From CAZOLI01 sp964580675 (GTDB taxonomy: Bacteria; Planctomycetota; MHYJ01; CAYXQY01): a stretch of DNA of 64,000 nucleotides. How positions within the stretch are numbered: the first letter of the stretch is position 1; each line of letters starts with the position of its first letter. The stretch spans positions 1 through 64,000 of the forward strand of contig CAZOLI010000010.1 in the NCBI GenBank assembly GCA_964580675.1, in the 5' to 3' direction. Positions 26,500-35,890 of this stretch are shown piece by piece. The translations under genes were made by a program, and so were the position numbers. The notes under the pieces are model-generated. The model had not been told where the DNA came from. It saw only the letters and a list, made by a program, of their open reading frames with translations, and ran no database searches.

Positions 26500-27906
26500 T
26501 TACAGCAATTCGTCGACGTCGATTTCATATTTGTCGAGGCGACGGTACAGGCGGTTCCGGGAGATATCCAGTTTTCGCGCTGCTTCGGATTTGTTCCCTT
26601 CCGACTGCACGAGTGCTTCCTTGATGAGTTCACGTTCGGCTTCTTCGAGAGTGGGCAGTTCGTGGTTGTCTCCCATGGACAGTTTATGTGTTTCCGGATC
26701 CTCCACCGGCTCCTGTTCGCTCATATAGTCGGGTAGATGTTCCGGTTTGATGGTGGTTCCCGGGGCCATTGCCTGTGCGTGGTTGATAACGTTTTCGAGC
26801 TCTCGAACGTTTCCGGGCCAGTCATGCTGCATGAGATAGCGCAATGCTTCAGGAGAGATGTTGTTTGCGGAGGGTTCGTCTTCCATCCCCTGATTTTCTT
26901 CGTTGAGGAAATGATCGGCGAGAAGTGGGATATCGTCAATCCGGTCGACAAGAGGGGGGAGTTCCAGTCGGAGCACGGACAGCCGATAATAAAGATCCTC
27001 GCGGAGCTTTCCTTCTTTGAGTGCTTCTTCGGGATCCCTGTTCGTGGCGGCCATCAGACGGACGTTTATCTCGACTTCCTCCGTGCCCCCAACGGGACGT
27101 ATTTTCCGCTCCTGCAGTGCCCGGAGTAGTTTGGCCTGGCTTTCCGTTGGAATTTCAATCACCTCGTCCAGGAAAAGTGTTCCTCCTTCAGCAGCTCGAA
27201 ACAGGCCGATCGAATCCTCCGTCGCACCGGTGAAGGCCCCTTTTTTGTGTCCGAACAACTCGCTTTCAATTAAATTGTCCGGGAGGGCAGCGCAGTTCAC
27301 CGGTATGAACGGGCCCGAAGCACGCCGGCTGTAGTTGTGAATCGTTTTTGCCACGAGGTCCTTGCCGGTGCCGCTTTCCCCGAGAATAAACACCGTGCCC
27401 TCGACGTCCGATGCTTTTTTTATGGTGGCGTATACTTCCTCCATCGCTTTGCTACGGCCCACAACATTTGGGAAATTCCGATCGGGCCGTGAGCTCTGTT
27501 CGAGCTCCTGAAGGCGTTTCTGCAGCTGGCTCATCTGAATCGATTTTTCGACCGACGTGAGAAGCCGTTCTTTCTTGAACGGTTTTTCGATAAAGTCGGT
27601 GGCCCCTTTCTTTATGGCTTCCACGGCGCGATCCACCAGACTGTACGCGCTGATCATGATAATTTCCATGGGCTGGTTCCGTTCCAGCATCGTTTCAAGC
27701 AGGGACAGCCCTTCCACATCCGGCATCTTCAGATCCAGCAGAACAACGCCGATGCGGGGTTCTTCGGAAATTGTGCTCAGGGCTTCCTTCCGGGTTCCAG
27801 CCGTGATGACCGTATATCCCTCGCCTGCCAGCAGACGTTTGCAGTACTTCCGGATGTTTTTGTCGTCGTCCACCACCAGAATTTTCAGTGGATCCTGTTC
27901 GCTCAT
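26500..27906 (-). CDS. NtrC-family sigma-54-dependent response regulator
   Basis: A 468-residue regulator with three parts. An N-terminal receiver (about 8-120) has acidic DDD near 14-16 and the phospho-acceptor Asp in LLDLKMPD. A central AAA+ domain (about 145-385) has Walker A GESGTGKD, the sigma-54 contact loop GAFTGA and Walker B GTLFLDEV. A C-terminal Fis-type HTH (about 430-465) reads KSEAARKLDISRNRLYRRLDKY. It activates sigma-54 promoters when phosphorylated. No histidine kinase is adjacent and no convincing sigma-54 site was found nearby, so the regulon is unknown. The local lineage therefore should encode rpoN. Confidence 0.95.
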   Translation of the reverse strand: MSEQDPLKILVVDDDKNIRKYCKRLLAGEGYTVITAGTRKEALSTISEEPRIGVVLLDLKMPDVEGLSLLETMLERNQPMEIIMISAYSLVDRAVEAIKKGATDFIEKPFKKERLLTSVEKSIQMSQLQKRLQELEQSSRPDRNFPNVVGRSKAMEEVYATIKKASDVEGTVFILGESGTGKDLVAKTIHNYSRRASGPFIPVNCAALPDNLIESELFGHKKGAFTGATEDSIGLFRAAEGGTLFLDEVIEIPTESQAKLLRALQERKIRPVGGTEEVEINVRLMAATNRDPEEALKEGKLREDLYYRLSVLRLELPPLVDRIDDIPLLADHFLNEENQGMEDEPSANNISPEALRYLMQHDWPGNVRELENVINHAQAMAPGTTIKPEHLPDYMSEQEPVEDPETHKLSMGDNHELPTLEEAERELIKEALVQSEGNKSEAARKLDISRNRLYRRLDKYEIDVDELL

Positions 27907-28277
27907 AATGTCATCAGGTACGTTTGCCGAAACGTGGATTCAATCTGTATACGGGCGTACGCGGTAGGGTGAACGGTTCCGGGGCCAAACCCTATACCCT
28001 CCTTTGTCTGGATATCACCAGTGTGTTGAAAAACCTTCGTCCCTTTTCTTCCCCCACATGTTTGATTTTACGGGATGAACGACCACCATACAAATTTCGC
28101 TTCCGAATAATTGTTTGGATATGGGACAAATTACGATTTCTGGTCGGCAAATAAGAGGGGGCGCCAACTTGCTCCCGGATACCTGTTTCGTTCTATAACA
28201 CACCGGTAACCCGTTCTGGAACCAGAGAAATGGTCCCGCGGTCTTTTTACGAACCCCGGATTGGGTCGGGAGGAGGG
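27907..28277. other. 371-base intergenic region between aspS and the NtrC-like gene
   Basis: Downstream of aspS and upstream of the NtrC-like gene, both on the minus strand. No gene, tRNA or clear terminator is visible; one weak hairpin lies near 28220-28240. Apart from a possible promoter at 27946-27973 nothing is recognised. Confidence 0.5.
27946..27973 (-). promoter_or_regulatory. possible promoter for the NtrC-like gene
   Basis: Minus-strand TTCACC (27973-27968), 16-base spacer, TATACA (27951-27946), about 40 bases before the ATG. Both boxes match the consensus only in part. Confidence 0.35.
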
Positions 28278-30074
28278 CTATTCCGGTGAATTGTTGCCGT
28301 CTTCGTCCGGGAGATGTTTCAGGCCGAGTTCCCGGAGTCGTTCGTTTTCGACCGGGGAGGGGGATTCGCTCATCGGATCGAAGGCATTTCCGGTGCGGGG
28401 AAATGGGATACATTCGCGAATGGAATCAAGATCCTGCAGAGCCATGATAAATCGATCCAGTCCAAGAGCAATACCGCCATGGGGTGGCGGGCCGTAACTG
28501 AGGGCCTCCAGAAGGAAGGAAAATTGCTCCTCGATTTGCTCCCGGCTGAGGCCGAGTGCCTGAAAAATCTTTTCCTGAAGTTCGGTTCGGTGCACCCGGA
28601 TGCTTCCACCGGCAATTTCAAATCCGTTCAAAACGAGGTCGTAAGCCCTGGCCCGAACCTCGGATGGATTCTCCTCCAGTTTCGATTCGTCCGAGGGGAC
28701 GGGAGCCGTGAACGGGTGATGTCTTGAACCCAGTGTCCCGGTGTCTTCGGCCTCTTCGAAGAGGGGAAAATTTTCGATCCAGACGAACTGGTAATCGTCC
28801 TCGGGAACGAGATCGAGGTGATCGGCCAGGTGTGTACGCAGGCCTCCGAGTGCGGTACAGGCTCGTTCCCATTCACTGGCCACGAACAGGAGTAGGTCTC
28901 CGGGATCGGCGTTCATGGACTGGATGATTTCTTTGTGTTCCTGATCGGATAAGTGTTTGGCAATATTGGCGTCCAGCGTACTCCGGTCCTGGACCCGGCA
29001 CCAGGCAAGGCCGGGCAGATCGTATCCCTGTACGAGTTCGTCGAGTTCGTCGATGTCGGACCGGGTGAAGTCCTCTCCCCCTGGAACGGCCAGTCCGCGA
29101 ACCACCTGGCCCTGTTCGACCGCACCGGAGAAGATTCGGAAATCGGAATCTTCAACGACGTCACTGACATCATGAATTTCCAGGTCGTACCGCAGGTCGG
29201 GTTTGTCGGAACCGAACCGATTCATGGCCTCGTGAAAATCCATCCGGGGGAAGGGGGGTTCCGGGGAGTGGTTTATTGTTTCCCGGAGCAGGTGTTGCAT
29301 GCAGTCCTCGACCAGCTTGATCACGTCTTCTTCGTCCACGAACGACATTTCCAGGTCCAGCTGGGTAAATTCGGGCTGCCGGTCTTTCCGGAGGTCTTCG
29401 TCCCGGAAGCATTTCACGATCTGAAAGTATTTTTCGTAGCCGGAAATCATCAGAAGCTGTTTGTAGATCTGCGGGGATTCGGCCAGGGCGAAAAAGGTGC
29501 CCGGATCATGGCGATTGGGTACGATGAAATTTCGTGCTCCTCCGGGCGTGTCCTTTACGAGGTAAGGGGTTTCGATTTCCAGGAACCCTTGTTCGTAAAA
29601 GAACTCACGAATGGCGCGTATGGTTTGGTTTCGGAACATCAGGTTTTCCTGCATCTCCGGCCGCCTCAGATCCAGGTAGCGGTATTTTAATCGCTGTTCC
29701 GTTGACGTTCCTTCGTCCTCCTTTTCCTGAATCCGAAAAGGAAGAGGGTTCGAGCGGGAGAAAACGTGGATTTCGATAGTAGCAACTTCAACTCCGCCCG
29801 TGGAGAGATCAGGATTCACCATGTCTTCCGGCCGTTTCTGAACCGTTCCACGGATTGCCACACAATCTTCCTGGTTCAGGTCCTCCGCGACGTCAATTCG
29901 TTCCTGATCTTCATCGTCAAGAACACACTGGACGAGTCCCGTTCGATCACGAAGATCCACAAAAAGGATTTGGCCGTGATCCCGGACTCGATTCACCCAT
30001 CCATTCAGTACAATTTCCTCCCCTTCCATAGAGGGATCGGGTTCACCGCAATAGACCGTTCGCTGCCATTCCAT
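28278..30074 (-). CDS. aspS: aspartyl-tRNA synthetase, bacterial type
   Basis: AspRS charges tRNA-Asp. The 598-residue length includes an N-terminal OB-fold anticodon domain (about 1-110), the class II core with motif 2 (FRDEDLRKDRQPEFTQLD) and motif 3 (GIALGLDRF), and the GAD insertion typical of bacterial enzymes (about 290-420). ATG at 30074 is preferred to a TTG six bases earlier. In the anticodon domain VRDHG places His at the position where discriminating enzymes such as E. coli have Leu. That hints at a non-discriminating enzyme that also makes Asp-tRNA-Asn. It is the last gene of a minus-strand run from rtcB. Confidence 0.97.
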   Translation of the reverse strand: MEWQRTVYCGEPDPSMEGEEIVLNGWVNRVRDHGQILFVDLRDRTGLVQCVLDDEDQERIDVAEDLNQEDCVAIRGTVQKRPEDMVNPDLSTGGVEVATIEIHVFSRSNPLPFRIQEKEDEGTSTEQRLKYRYLDLRRPEMQENLMFRNQTIRAIREFFYEQGFLEIETPYLVKDTPGGARNFIVPNRHDPGTFFALAESPQIYKQLLMISGYEKYFQIVKCFRDEDLRKDRQPEFTQLDLEMSFVDEEDVIKLVEDCMQHLLRETINHSPEPPFPRMDFHEAMNRFGSDKPDLRYDLEIHDVSDVVEDSDFRIFSGAVEQGQVVRGLAVPGGEDFTRSDIDELDELVQGYDLPGLAWCRVQDRSTLDANIAKHLSDQEHKEIIQSMNADPGDLLLFVASEWERACTALGGLRTHLADHLDLVPEDDYQFVWIENFPLFEEAEDTGTLGSRHHPFTAPVPSDESKLEENPSEVRARAYDLVLNGFEIAGGSIRVHRTELQEKIFQALGLSREQIEEQFSFLLEALSYGPPPHGGIALGLDRFIMALQDLDSIRECIPFPRTGNAFDPMSESPSPVENERLRELGLKHLPDEDGNNSPE

Positions 30075-30160
30075 GGTCAAGATTCAGGTAACTCGATGAT
30101 CGAAAACAGTTAGGTGCGGAGGGCCGCAGTCGGAAATCCAGGGGAATTTTCAGGTGATGG

Positions 30161-30907
30161 TTACTCCGGATTCGGGTTGGAGGCCGTTTCCTGAACATTT
30201 GCCGAATCCGGCGTCCCCACGATGCGACCATCCTGTAATTGAAACACAAGATCCGAGTCCTGGATGTAGTTGGTATCGTGGGTGACAACAACAACTGTTG
30301 TTTCCCTCTTCCGGCGGATGCGTCGCAGGAGTCGGAAAATTTCCGTTCCCGTCTGTGTATCAAGTTCACCGGTTGGTTCGTCGGCGAGGACAAGAGAGGG
30401 GTTCTTCAGAACTGCGCGGGCAAGCGCAACTCGCTGTTTCTCACCGCCGCTCAGCCGGCCCGGTCGATGATCCAGGCGATCCCCCAGCCCGATATCGTCC
30501 AGGATATTTTTTGCACGGTCGATCATTTTATGCGAACGACCATCCGGTATAAAGGGAATGAGTACGTTTTCGAGAGCCGTCAAATTATCGATAAGGTTGA
30601 AGGTTTGAAACACAAATCCAACGGACTTCTTTCGGAATTCGTTCCGTTCCTGATCGTCCATTTGTTCCAGATCCCGATCACCAACCAGTACGGATCCGGA
30701 GGTTGCGTGATCAAGAGCTCCGAGAACGTGAAGAAGTGTTGATTTTCCGGATCCGGAGGGACCGGCAAACACACAGAACCGGCCACCGGGCAGGGTTGCG
30801 GTTACGTCGTCCAGTGCGCGTACCTGGCCGGATCCCATCTCATACTCTTTGAAGAGAGATTTAATTTGAATCTCCGGACCGGCTTTTTGGTTTTCCGGCG
30901 TGTTCAT
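30161..30907 (-). CDS. ABC transporter ATPase, MacB/LolD type
   Basis: A 248-residue type VII ABC ATPase. Motifs are Walker A GPSGSGKST, signature LSGGEKQRVALARA, Walker B LVLADEPTGELD and switch His in VVTHDTNY. The family drives mechanotransmission by FtsX-fold permeases, for example in lipoprotein release, toxin or siderophore export. It overlaps the permease gene upstream by four bases. The C-terminal 20 residues are an unusual polar tail. No periplasmic MacA adaptor is adjacent. Confidence 0.93.
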   Translation of the reverse strand: MNTPENQKAGPEIQIKSLFKEYEMGSGQVRALDDVTATLPGGRFCVFAGPSGSGKSTLLHVLGALDHATSGSVLVGDRDLEQMDDQERNEFRKKSVGFVFQTFNLIDNLTALENVLIPFIPDGRSHKMIDRAKNILDDIGLGDRLDHRPGRLSGGEKQRVALARAVLKNPSLVLADEPTGELDTQTGTEIFRLLRRIRRKRETTVVVVTHDTNYIQDSDLVFQLQDGRIVGTPDSANVQETASNPNPE

Positions 30908-32619
30908 CGAACCGCTCTTATTGCTTCAATGGGATCCATTCGGGCCGCACGTAACGCAGGATATAAGCCCCCCACGATGCCGACGAGCACGGATAACACG
31001 AATGAGAGAAACAGAAGAAGGGGGGGCGTTGTGGCATGAATCGTCAGGTCGAAAGTGAGGTTCACAGTCTGTACGCATCCCCAGCCCAGTACAACTCCCG
31101 CAACTCCTCCCGCCGCACCAAGCAGCAGGGATTCGTACATCACGAGAAGGAGGAGGTCTTTTGAGGACCAGCCGCTGGAAATTAAAATACCGAATTCCGT
31201 TGTTCGTTCCGACACGCTCATCAACATGGTGTTGACAATCCCCACCGTTCCAACCACGATGGCCAGCGAAGAAATCAGAAGCAGCAAAACGTCAATCTGG
31301 CGGATAATGTCGGAAAAATCGGATTGCCAGTCTCTTTTGCTGCGCACATCCCACCGCATTAAGGTGTCCTGAACGGAGTTTGCCAGTTCCTCGGCGTCCG
31401 CATTGTTTTCCGGAACAACGATAATTTTGTGAATTTGATTTTTGGGCAGGTCCGTCAGGTTTCTGGCGGTTTCGAGGGAAGTTATTAGGTGTGGTGCCGG
31501 CCGGTAACGGGAACCATCGAAGAGAGCACCAACCTGAAAATTTCCGGAGCCAGCCGAAAGCTGATCTCCAGGCTGAACGTCAAGCTCCTCCGCCATCCTG
31601 CGGCTGACCATGATTTCATTGCTGTTTGATATTGGGACGTTGCCTTCTCCATCCCGATTGAACAGTACATTCCCGGTCGATGCGGCATTTTCCGGATTTA
31701 TTCCGTACAGCGTTCGTTTCTGGTTCTCCGCCGGATTGCTGGTTTCTTCTCCGGTTTTCTTTACGGTCAGAGACGCTTCCAGGACCGGAATCGCCGTTTT
31801 GACGTCCTGGCTGTGCTGAATTGTTTCCGCATCCTTTTTATTTAGGGGAGCTTCATCGTCGCTATTTTTTTGTTCGACACTGATGAGCTGACTTTCGGCA
31901 TCCAGGGAAACCGTCACGTTCATTAAGGCTTCCTCAACGGGTTTCAGTAACTTCTCTTTGGAGACCCCCTTCTCCGGAACCACGTGAAGACTGCTGACGT
32001 ATTGATCGGACATGGATTTCATGTTTCGCGCCATCTCAATAGGCACAATATATGCCACATCGAGGAGTCTGTTGCCCACGGAGTACAAACCCACGATTTC
32101 GAAGGGCGTTCCCCGAATTAGAATTTGGTCTCCGATTGATTTGTCGTATCGATCGGCCAGCATTTCGGATATGACGGTTTGGTTCCGGTCACCGGGTTTG
32201 AGAAATCGACCCCTGGTGAGGCTCCGTGGATAGAGGTGGCCCTTCGGGGTCTTCGAAAGAGCCTCCACGTCAATTCCTCCAATGCCCTCCGGCTGCATGA
32301 ACCCACGTTCGGACAGGGTGACTTCGTTTATGGTGGTTGCGGGGGTCCAGATCCAGGGAATGACGTTCTGTACACCGTCCACGTTTTGAATGTTTCCTTT
32401 GAGCCGTAGGGGTATGGAGGAGAGTACCGGATCAACAGCGCCTTCCTCCATCACCACGAGCCCCTCCACTTCCTGAATGGCGGATTTTACGGTGGACTTG
32501 ATCCCCTGGGAAAACGCAAATATGCAGATCACTCCGATCACCCCGATCATGATTCCCACAACACACAGAAGCGATCTTAATTTCTGGGATCGGAGGTTGT
32601 TCAGGGCAAACTGGAACAT
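30904..32619 (-). CDS. MacB/FtsX-fold ABC permease
   Basis: A 571-residue permease with one membrane segment near residues 18-42, a large periplasmic domain (about 45-435) and three C-terminal segments (about 445-560), the MacB/LolCE layout without a fused ATPase. The C-terminus ends ALRAARMDPIEAIRAVR, the standard family ending. The periplasmic domain is longer than in most MacB permeases, with a polar insert around 255-320 rich in Glu, Asn and Lys. It follows the receiver gene by 13 bases and overlaps the ATPase gene, so regulation and transport may be linked. Substrate unknown. Confidence 0.9.
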   Translation of the reverse strand: MFQFALNNLRSQKLRSLLCVVGIMIGVIGVICIFAFSQGIKSTVKSAIQEVEGLVVMEEGAVDPVLSSIPLRLKGNIQNVDGVQNVIPWIWTPATTINEVTLSERGFMQPEGIGGIDVEALSKTPKGHLYPRSLTRGRFLKPGDRNQTVISEMLADRYDKSIGDQILIRGTPFEIVGLYSVGNRLLDVAYIVPIEMARNMKSMSDQYVSSLHVVPEKGVSKEKLLKPVEEALMNVTVSLDAESQLISVEQKNSDDEAPLNKKDAETIQHSQDVKTAIPVLEASLTVKKTGEETSNPAENQKRTLYGINPENAASTGNVLFNRDGEGNVPISNSNEIMVSRRMAEELDVQPGDQLSAGSGNFQVGALFDGSRYRPAPHLITSLETARNLTDLPKNQIHKIIVVPENNADAEELANSVQDTLMRWDVRSKRDWQSDFSDIIRQIDVLLLLISSLAIVVGTVGIVNTMLMSVSERTTEFGILISSGWSSKDLLLLVMYESLLLGAAGGVAGVVLGWGCVQTVNLTFDLTIHATTPPLLLFLSFVLSVLVGIVGGLYPALRAARMDPIEAIRAVR

Positions 32620-32632
32620 CGTTACGACGCGT

Positions 32633-33145
32633 TTATTTTAGTTTCTTCCTGATTTTGTCCAGGAGGGTTTCGCGGTCGAACGGTTTCAGGACGTAGTCCT
32701 CGGCTCCTTCCGTCACCGATTGTACCACCGTCTTCTTGTCCCGTCGGGCACTCATAATTAATACCGGTATGTCTTTGAACCGGTCTTCCTCCTTTAATTC
32801 TTTCATGAACGTAATGCCGTCTTTCTGAGGTAGCATGACGTCGAGAAGAAGAAGGTCAATGTCATGTTTGTTCATCAGCTGGTATGCTTCTTCCGTTTCC
32901 ACGGCCGTGAGGAGCTCGTAATCATCCTCCAGAAAATGGGTAACGATCCGCCGAATTTTTTCCGAGTCGTCCACAATCAGAATTGTTTCCTCGCCCCGGT
33001 CCTGACCTTCTGTTTCACGAAACGGGTCGACCGATGGATCCGATTCGATGGGGTCCTCGTCCGTGGGTTCCGGAGAAGAATCCTCCTCGGATTCCTGTCC
33101 CGGATCGTTTTCTGGTTCTTCCTCCTGGTCCTGATTATTGTTCAT
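32633..33145 (-). CDS. stand-alone receiver-domain response regulator
   Basis: A 170-residue protein: a very acidic, disordered N-terminus (about 1-48) and one CheY-like receiver (about 50-168). Visible are ILIVDDSEKIRR (acidic pocket), phospho-acceptor Asp in LLLLDVMLP, Ser or Thr in LIMSARRD and the conserved Lys in VLKPFD. There is no output domain, so it acts by protein contact. It lies between an HD-GYP gene and a MacB-like permease gene with short gaps, which suggests that one of these is its partner. Confidence 0.92.
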   Translation of the reverse strand: MNNNQDQEEEPENDPGQESEEDSSPEPTDEDPIESDPSVDPFRETEGQDRGEETILIVDDSEKIRRIVTHFLEDDYELLTAVETEEAYQLMNKHDIDLLLLDVMLPQKDGITFMKELKEEDRFKDIPVLIMSARRDKKTVVQSVTEGAEDYVLKPFDRETLLDKIRKKLK

Positions 33146-33201
33146 GGCAGGTGCGTTGAAACGAAGTGGGAAAGCAGGGCCAATTATACCGCGATAACCT
33201 G

Positions 33202-34431
33202 TTAGGATTCAGTGTCAGGCGCTCGAACGGATTGAATGTTAACGTCTTCCTCCTGAAGGTTCACGTCGAATGGCTCCGACAGGCGGTCCCCGTTGTGATA
33301 CAGGAAGCGTACGGTTGGTTGGTGGGGGGCCTCCGCGTCCAGGTCCGCAACAACACCGGTGTGGTTCCGCAATTCACCGGACGTGGCTTGCACGGGAGTG
33401 GATATGGGGAAGGGAGGCACCAGATTTAAAAATGTCTGGACGGATTCCCGGTTTAATCGATTCCCCGCCATCCGGCGCAGGGAGGATCGAACACGATCCG
33501 GCAACTCCACGTCCCTGTCCGGCAGGCCCTGAACTCGACGGGAATACGTGTCCACCGTTGCAATCACGTGTGAAAATCGATGAATGGAATGGACGTTCTG
33601 TCGCAACGCCTCTTTTTTGTCCGTAATTAATCGGTTGACCCCCTTGAGACCACGAGGGTAACCGGAACCATCTATATTTTCGTGATGCTGATAGGCCATA
33701 TGAGCAGAGAGAAGATCGGTTGTATCCTGGGACCGCAGGAAAACGTAGCCGAGCATCGGGTGTGTACGGCGTTCGTCATCACCGATCGAGAATATTTCGT
33801 CCATGCTGGTTATGTTGTCCGTGGGGAGTAACATGTAGCCGATATCATGGAGGAGGGCTCCCAGACCGATTTTCTTCAGTTCGGCCATTGAGAAACCGGC
33901 CAAACGAGCGGTGAGAAGTGACCAGGAGGCCACGTCGATGGAGTGATCCATTAACCACATCTCCTGGCTGGGGGGAATGACGGTCCGGCGTAACGCTTCG
34001 TCGTGGATGGGGAGCTCGTTAATGAGTTCGGTGACGGCTTCCTTCAGATTCGTCGGAATGACTTTTGATCCAACCCGGTACGTAATTTTGTCGGCGATGT
34101 CCCGTATGGATTGGTCCGGAGCCGTTACCGATTCGAAAAATTCGTCAAGCCCGATCTCCTCTTTTAACCTCTGTCTTGCTTCATGGAAAACGTCGTGCAG
34201 AATGGACCGGAGATCCGTCCGGAGGGATCCGGGGATAAGGTCGGCGGTCTGGATATCTTCCGTGTCCTCATCGTAAACGAGGAGGTATCGGACACCACGG
34301 TTTTTGAGCCGATTCCGGTAGGAATCATTCACCGCCACGCCCTTCCGGAGCATGACCACCCCGTTTTTAAAATAAATGGAACGCCCCAATTTCTCGCCGG
34401 GGCGAATCCGGTCCAGCGGGAGCAGTTTCAT
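33202..34431 (-). CDS. HD-GYP domain protein, probable cyclic-dinucleotide phosphodiesterase
   Basis: A 409-residue cytoplasmic protein. The N-terminal 120 residues resemble DUF3391-type leads (IRPGEKLGRSIYFKNG). The HD-GYP domain (about 140-340) has HSIDVAS, the LLHDIGYMLLP metal motif, HPMLGYVFL, and the signature HHENIDGSGYPRG with an intact GYP. A C-terminal small beta region (about 345-400) could be PilZ-like. HD-GYP proteins linearise cyclic di-GMP to GMP and often act with response regulators; the neighbouring receiver gene fits. The rtcB stop lies only a few bases upstream. Confidence 0.92.
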   Translation of the reverse strand: MKLLPLDRIRPGEKLGRSIYFKNGVVMLRKGVAVNDSYRNRLKNRGVRYLLVYDEDTEDIQTADLIPGSLRTDLRSILHDVFHEARQRLKEEIGLDEFFESVTAPDQSIRDIADKITYRVGSKVIPTNLKEAVTELINELPIHDEALRRTVIPPSQEMWLMDHSIDVASWSLLTARLAGFSMAELKKIGLGALLHDIGYMLLPTDNITSMDEIFSIGDDERRTHPMLGYVFLRSQDTTDLLSAHMAYQHHENIDGSGYPRGLKGVNRLITDKKEALRQNVHSIHRFSHVIATVDTYSRRVQGLPDRDVELPDRVRSSLRRMAGNRLNRESVQTFLNLVPPFPISTPVQATSGELRNHTGVVADLDAEAPHQPTVRFLYHNGDRLSEPFDVNLQEEDVNIQSVRAPDTES

Positions 34432-34438
34432 GTTGTGT

Positions 34439-35890
34439 TTAACCCTTGGTCACACCCATTGGCCGTACCCGGGCAACCTTTCGGGCGAGATTTGCTTTCT
34501 GTACTGTTTCCACGACATCCGACACGTCTTTGTAGGCGGAAGGCATTTCCTCGGCCATTCCTTTCCAGGATTTGGACCGCACGTATACGCCCCGGTCCTC
34601 CATCATTTTGTTCAGGTCCTTGCCGTCCATTTTGTTTTTCATCTCCGTGCGGCTGGCCCGTCGACCGGCGCCGTGACAGGCACTGCCAAAACTTTTTTCG
34701 AGTGATCCTTCCGCGCCCACGAGCAGGTAGGAGGAAGATCCCATATCTCCCGGTACCAGAACCGGCTGACCGATGTCACTGTAAGGGTCCGGCACCATAT
34801 CGTGACCGGGGGGCAGGGAACGGGTCGCTCCCTTCCGGTGTACGATGAGGTCTTTTGTGGAGCCGTTAACGCGATGTTCTTCAATCTTTGCGATATTGTG
34901 ACAGATATCGTATATGAGCTGGTAATTCAGGGAGCTCCGGTCCATGTCAAGACCCCTTGCGAGAGCGTCCAGAGCGAGATCCATCATGACCTGCCGGTTT
35001 ACCCAGGCGTAATTCGCGGCGCAGGCCATTGCTTTCATGTACTTCTGTCCTTCCGGTGAATTATACGGGGTGCAGGCAAGCTGCTTGTCGGGCAGGTTAA
35101 TCCCGTAACCGGCCGCGGTGTCCACAAGTTTCCGAACGTTATCGTCACAGATCTGATACCCCAGACCCCGACTGCCGGAGTGAATCTGAAGAATTACCTG
35201 ACCTATTTCCAGGCCCAGTTCGTCCGCCACCTCCCGATCAAATATCTGGTCGATCACGTCCACTTCAAGAAAGTGGTTGCCGGATCCGAGCGTTCCGATC
35301 TGAGAAAGACCTCGTTCTATGGCTCTGTCACTTAAGACATCCGGATCGGCTCCCTCCATACAGCCGTTCTCCTCCGTATAGATGAGATCCTCCTCCTTTC
35401 CGTAACCATTTTCTATGGCCCATTCCGAACCCCTGGTCAGCAGACGTTGCTCGGCCTGTTTGCTTATTTTTCCAATTGCCCCGCTGCTTCCGACGCCGGA
35501 GGGAACCGCCTGAAATATGGACTCCGTCACTTCTTTGACGCTGTTTTCAATGTCTTCTTTGAAGAGGTTGGTCCGGACAAATCGAACACCACAATTAATG
35601 TCGTAACCAACTCCTCCCGGCGAGATTACGCCTTCGTCAAGGTCAAACGCCGCTACACCGCCAATGGGAAAACCATACCCCCAGTGTATGTCCGGCATCG
35701 CGTAAGAGTACTTCTCAATTCCCGGGAGACACGCCACGTTGGCCACCTGCTCCGGGCTGTTGTCGTCGAGTATACCTCCAATCATTTCTTCGGAGGCTAT
35801 GATTCTCCCGGGAACGTTCATCCCTCCTTCTTTCTCTATTTCCCAGGTTATGTCATCGACCTTTGTCAGCTGAATTTCTTGATCTGCCAT
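34439..35890 (-). CDS. rtcB: 3'-phosphate/5'-hydroxyl RNA ligase RtcB
   Basis: RtcB joins RNA 2',3'-cyclic phosphate or 3'-phosphate ends to 5'-OH ends using GTP and manganese. The 483-residue protein has all key motifs: GYDINCGVRF, GSGNHFLEV, IHSGSRGLG, VHRKGATRSLPPGH and GDMGSSSYLL. The guanylated histidine lies in SACHGAGRRASR. It is of the common RtcB class, with no intein. No archease or RtcA gene is next to it. It opens a minus-strand run that continues with HD-GYP, receiver, MacB-like and aspS genes. Confidence 0.97.
   Translation of the reverse strand: MADQEIQLTKVDDITWEIEKEGGMNVPGRIIASEEMIGGILDDNSPEQVANVACLPGIEKYSYAMPDIHWGYGFPIGGVAAFDLDEGVISPGGVGYDINCGVRFVRTNLFKEDIENSVKEVTESIFQAVPSGVGSSGAIGKISKQAEQRLLTRGSEWAIENGYGKEEDLIYTEENGCMEGADPDVLSDRAIERGLSQIGTLGSGNHFLEVDVIDQIFDREVADELGLEIGQVILQIHSGSRGLGYQICDDNVRKLVDTAAGYGINLPDKQLACTPYNSPEGQKYMKAMACAANYAWVNRQVMMDLALDALARGLDMDRSSLNYQLIYDICHNIAKIEEHRVNGSTKDLIVHRKGATRSLPPGHDMVPDPYSDIGQPVLVPGDMGSSSYLLVGAEGSLEKSFGSACHGAGRRASRTEMKNKMDGKDLNKMMEDRGVYVRSKSWKGMAEEMPSAYKDVSDVVETVQKANLARKVARVRPMGVTKG

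Noticed and set aside
28165..28190. Second sigma-54-like site near the NtrC-like gene
   Set aside because: Spacing between GG and GC is about five bases too long.
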